Of a stretch of 64,000 bases of DNA, positions 61,834-64,000 are shown piece after piece (the stretch's first letter is position 1; each line of letters opens with the position of its first letter). Source of the DNA: Acidisoma silvae (GTDB lineage Bacteria > Pseudomonadota > Alphaproteobacteria > Acetobacterales > Acetobacteraceae); assembly GCF_020618775.1 (NCBI RefSeq), contig NZ_JAESVB010000011.1, positions 1 through 64,000 of the forward strand. The letters are read 5' to 3'. The notes below the pieces were generated by a model. That model was not told the DNA's origin. It did no database searches and saw only the letters and a program-made list of their open reading frames with translations. The position numbers and the translations under genes are program-made.

Positions 61834-63318
61834 CTAGCAGCCCTCCCCCCTCACCACCGCGCGGATCGTCATTACCAATATCCGCAGGTCGAACCACAGC
61901 GACCAATGGGCGATATAGTGCAGGTCGTGCGCCACCCTCTGGCGCAGCTTCTCCACCGTATCCGTCTCGCCGCGCCAGCCGCGCACCTGGGCCCAACCGG
62001 TCATCCCCGGCTTGACGCGATGGCGCGCGGCATAGCCGGCGGCGGCCTCACCAAACGGCAGGCCTCCGGCCTCCGTCCCCAGCGCATGCGGTCGGGGGCC
62101 GACCAGCGACATGCTGCCTTCCACGACATTGAAGAACTGCGGGAGTTCGTCGAGGCTGGTGCGACGGAGAAATCGCCCCAGCGGCGTGACCCGGCCATCA
62201 TCCGTCACCGCCTGATGCCGGCCTGTGGCATCCGCGCTTTCGACCCGCATGGTGCGGAATTTCCGCACCGGGACGATGCGCCGATTAAGGCCAAGGCGCG
62301 GCTGCACGAAAAAGACCGGCCCCGGCGAGGACAGCCGCAGCGCCAGCGCGATCGCCAGCATGACCGGCAGGGCCAGGATCAAACATGGCAACCCAATGAA
62401 AAGATCTTCGGCCCGTTTGATAGCGGCCTGCAAACCTGCCATGGGCCTGTCACGCAATGGCAAAAACGGAAATCCGCCCAGCATCGCAAGCCGCGCACCC
62501 GCCATGTAGAAACGCGCGGTATCCGGCGGCGCCAGCCAGATATCGGCGGCGATGCCGGCCATGAAACGGTCGATGGCGGCGATGTGGCGGCCGGCCGCCT
62601 GTGGCAGGGCGATCAACAGCAGATCGGCCTCCCCCCGCTCCAGCAGGTCACGCGCATCACGCAGGCGTGCCAAAGCCGGTGCCGCGATTGCGTCAGCGCC
62701 CGGGCTGCCATCGCCGCCGCGCGACGGCACGGTCAGGCAGCCGCGCAAGTGCAGCAATCCGCCCGCCGCGATGATGGGCGCCAGGCGGCTTAATCCCGCA
62801 GCGTCGGCGACCAGAACCGCGCGCCGCAAGGGCATCGGCGGCGCGCCCTGGCGCAGCATGGCGTCCAGGTGCGGCCGGGTCAGCAGGCTCAAGACCGGCG
62901 CCGCGATGCTCCAGCTGAATAGCCAGTTCCAATTGCTGATGAGCAGGCCTTGCGGCGCGGCGAATGCCGGCACCGGCCAAAGTGCCGCGACGCCGTCCCA
63001 GACGAGCAGCGCCAACAGCATCAGCGCAAAGGATTGGGCAAGCGTGAACAGCAGCACCATGCGCCGATCCTCGGCACTGGCACGATACAGCCCCTGAACC
63101 TGCAACAGCGCGAGCGTCAGCGCGGCCGTACCGAGAATGACCAGCGCCGCGCGCGGCGTCTGTCCGGCATGGGAGTCCGGATTCAGATGACGGCAGGTAA
63201 AACCCGTGGCGATGATGCAAACAGCATCCCAGGCTGCCAGAAGACTTCTACGGCGCTGGGCGAAGAGGTGCTGCGGATTGGCCCCGGTGACAGCGAATGT
63301 GCGGCCGGATAGCTCCAT
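61834..63318 (-). CDS. polyprenyl-phosphate sugar-1-phosphate transferase (EPS initiating enzyme)
   Basis: Integral membrane enzyme of 494 residues that puts the first sugar phosphate on undecaprenyl phosphate. It has an N-terminal group of helices, a central CoA-binding-like domain ([12 protein letters not shown]) and the C-terminal bacterial sugar transferase domain: [55 protein letters not shown] and [19 protein letters not shown]. Order and motifs match WcaJ/GumD/PssY-type initiators. It lies 15 kb from the other EPS genes in this window. Confidence 0.93.
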   Translation of the reverse strand: MELSGRTFAVTGANPQHLFAQRRRSLLAAWDAVCIIATGFTCRHLNPDSHAGQTPRAALVILGTAALTLALLQVQGLYRASAEDRRMVLLFTLAQSFALMLLALLVWDGVAALWPVPAFAAPQGLLISNWNWLFSWSIAAPVLSLLTRPHLDAMLRQGAPPMPLRRAVLVADAAGLSRLAPIIAAGGLLHLRGCLTVPSRGGDGSPGADAIAAPALARLRDARDLLERGEADLLLIALPQAAGRHIAAIDRFMAGIAADIWLAPPDTARFYMAGARLAMLGGFPFLPLRDRPMAGLQAAIKRAEDLFIGLPCLILALPVMLAIALALRLSSPGPVFFVQPRLGLNRRIVPVRKFRTMRVESADATGRHQAVTDDGRVTPLGRFLRRTSLDELPQFFNVVEGSMSLVGPRPHALGTEAGGLPFGEAAAGYAARHRVKPGMTGWAQVRGWRGETDTVEKLRQRVAHDLHYIAHWSLWFDLRILVMTIRAVVRGEGC

Positions 63319-63424
63319 GTCGCGCGCCTCTGCCTTTAGTCCGGTGCCACACCTCTTCGCTGCATTCCTTCTATATTCGTTTTGTTAACGAATCAAGTTT
63401 TGGGCCGATCTTGCCGCCAGGGCT

Positions 63425-64000
63425 TCAAGCAGCCGGCCCCGTCTCACCAAAGACGCGCATATAGAGCGCATCGAGCGCTTTCAGATGGATGCGGGAATCC
63501 ATGGCGTTATCCAGCACCTCTGCCGGCACCACGCCCGCGACTTCCGGATCGGCGTCCAGATTCTCGCGGAAGGTTTTACCCTCCGGCGTGCCAAGCTTGG
63601 TCCAGGTCTCCATCGCATTGCGCTGCACGATGCGATACGCGTCCTCACGCAGAATGCCGGAACGGGCCAGCGCCAGCAGCACTTCGCCGCTATGCACGAC
63701 GCCGCCCAGGGATTCGAGATTGGCGGCCATGCGCTCGGGATAGACCAGCAGCTTGTCCATCATCCCGGCCAGGCGCTGCAATGCGAAGTTGAGCGCGATG
63801 GAGGCGTCGGGCGCGAACACGCGCTCGACGGCCGAGTGGCTGATGTCGCGCTCATGCCAGAGCGTCACATTTTCCAGGGCCGGCACCACGGCGGCGCGCA
63901 CGATGCGGGCGAGACCCGACAGGTTTTCGCTCAGCACCGGGTTGCGCTTATGCGGCATGGCGGACGATCCCTTCTGCCCGGCATGGAAGAACTCTTCCGC
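63425..64000 (-). CDS. purB: adenylosuccinate lyase (3' part; 5' end outside window)
   Basis: Purine-biosynthesis lyase releasing fumarate from SAICAR and adenylosuccinate. About 191 codons are present, open at the right edge. The superfamily signature GSSAMPHKRNP (KGSSAMPHKRNPVLSENL) near the edge carries the catalytic Ser. LWHERDISHSAVERVFAPD and LGGVVHSGEVLLALARSGILREDAYRIVQRNAM are PurB-specific C-terminal features, and it ends GETGPAA. Confidence 0.93.
   Translation of the reverse strand, partial: AEEFFHAGQKGSSAMPHKRNPVLSENLSGLARIVRAAVVPALENVTLWHERDISHSAVERVFAPDASIALNFALQRLAGMMDKLLVYPERMAANLESLGGVVHSGEVLLALARSGILREDAYRIVQRNAMETWTKLGTPEGKTFRENLDADPEVAGVVPAEVLDNAMDSRIHLKALDALYMRVFGETGPAA

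Noticed and set aside
1-64000. CRISPR array, prophage, IS element or integrase-bounded island
   Set aside because: No regularly spaced direct repeats, no transposase, integrase or phage structural gene, and no tRNA-flanking direct repeats were seen on either strand.

Overview
The window is a GC-rich bacterial chromosome segment with tightly packed genes, many ATGA-type overlaps and frequent GTG/TTG starts. Several features point to an alphaproteobacterium: the HWE-class histidine kinase domain of the bacteriophytochrome, the hfq-hflX gene order, a GAAC-N7-GAAC site typical of alphaproteobacterial LexA boxes, and the ligase-associated Lhr/PdeM DNA-repair set. Acetobacteraceae or a related family is my guess; no rRNA or other decisive marker is present. 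I see no IS element, prophage, tRNA, rRNA or CRISPR array.

Layout, left end: a gene tail and decayed-looking sequence, a Xre/ParS-RES toxin-antitoxin pair (452-1372), an OruR-type AraC regulator, a small lytic transglycosylase, a cytochrome c, a bacteriophytochrome hybrid kinase (3917-6502) and a secreted glycosidase-like protein. From 8.2 to 16.3 kb lies a DNA-repair block: ATP-dependent DNA ligase and its partner exonuclease on the minus strand, then the Lhr-type helicase and PdeM phosphoesterase on the plus strand. A capsule-type glycosyltransferase and an unrecognised protein sit between the two halves. From 16.3 to 26.1 kb are housekeeping and transport genes: small envelope proteins, valS, a UgpC-like ATPase, an oxidoreductase, a GNAT enzyme, a second OruR-type regulator, a small-molecule kinase and a LysE exporter.

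From 26.2 to 32.0 kb is a putrescine (gamma-glutamyl) catabolic region: aminotransferase, PuuB-like oxidase, PuuA-like ligase, a divergent GntR/FCD regulator and a PuuD-like hydrolase. A shared TGTGATCACA operator lies in both promoter regions. It is followed by a two-gene repair operon, a radical SAM protein and a DUF4130-UdgX fusion, preceded by an SOS-box-like sequence. Next come a membrane-anchored Pro/Ala/Thr-rich protein, an inositol-phosphatase family enzyme and hflX-hfq. An exopolysaccharide block (38.7-46.4 kb) carries a WecB/TagA-type transferase, an outer-membrane barrel, an acyltransferase, a Wzc-like co-polymerase/kinase, a Wza-like export protein, MepA and a Hint-domain protein. 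A polyprenyl-phosphate sugar transferase for the same kind of pathway lies apart, at 61.8-63.3 kb.

The remainder holds a sterol-desaturase-family protein with a beta-propeller, a ClC channel, a PAS-GGDEF cyclase, the ArgP/ArgO pair, a single-domain response regulator, a TetR-controlled outer-membrane efflux channel, an M20 peptidase, a surface-antigen-like protein and an SDR. An unrecognised minus-strand cassette (59.2-61.7 kb) follows: two paralogous beta-rich proteins, a 77-residue protein and an XRE regulator with long palindromes. The window ends in the 3' part of purB. The best candidates for undescribed biology are this cassette and the SOS-box-linked radical SAM/UdgX operon. Five dispersed REP-like palindromic clusters sit in intergenic gaps.
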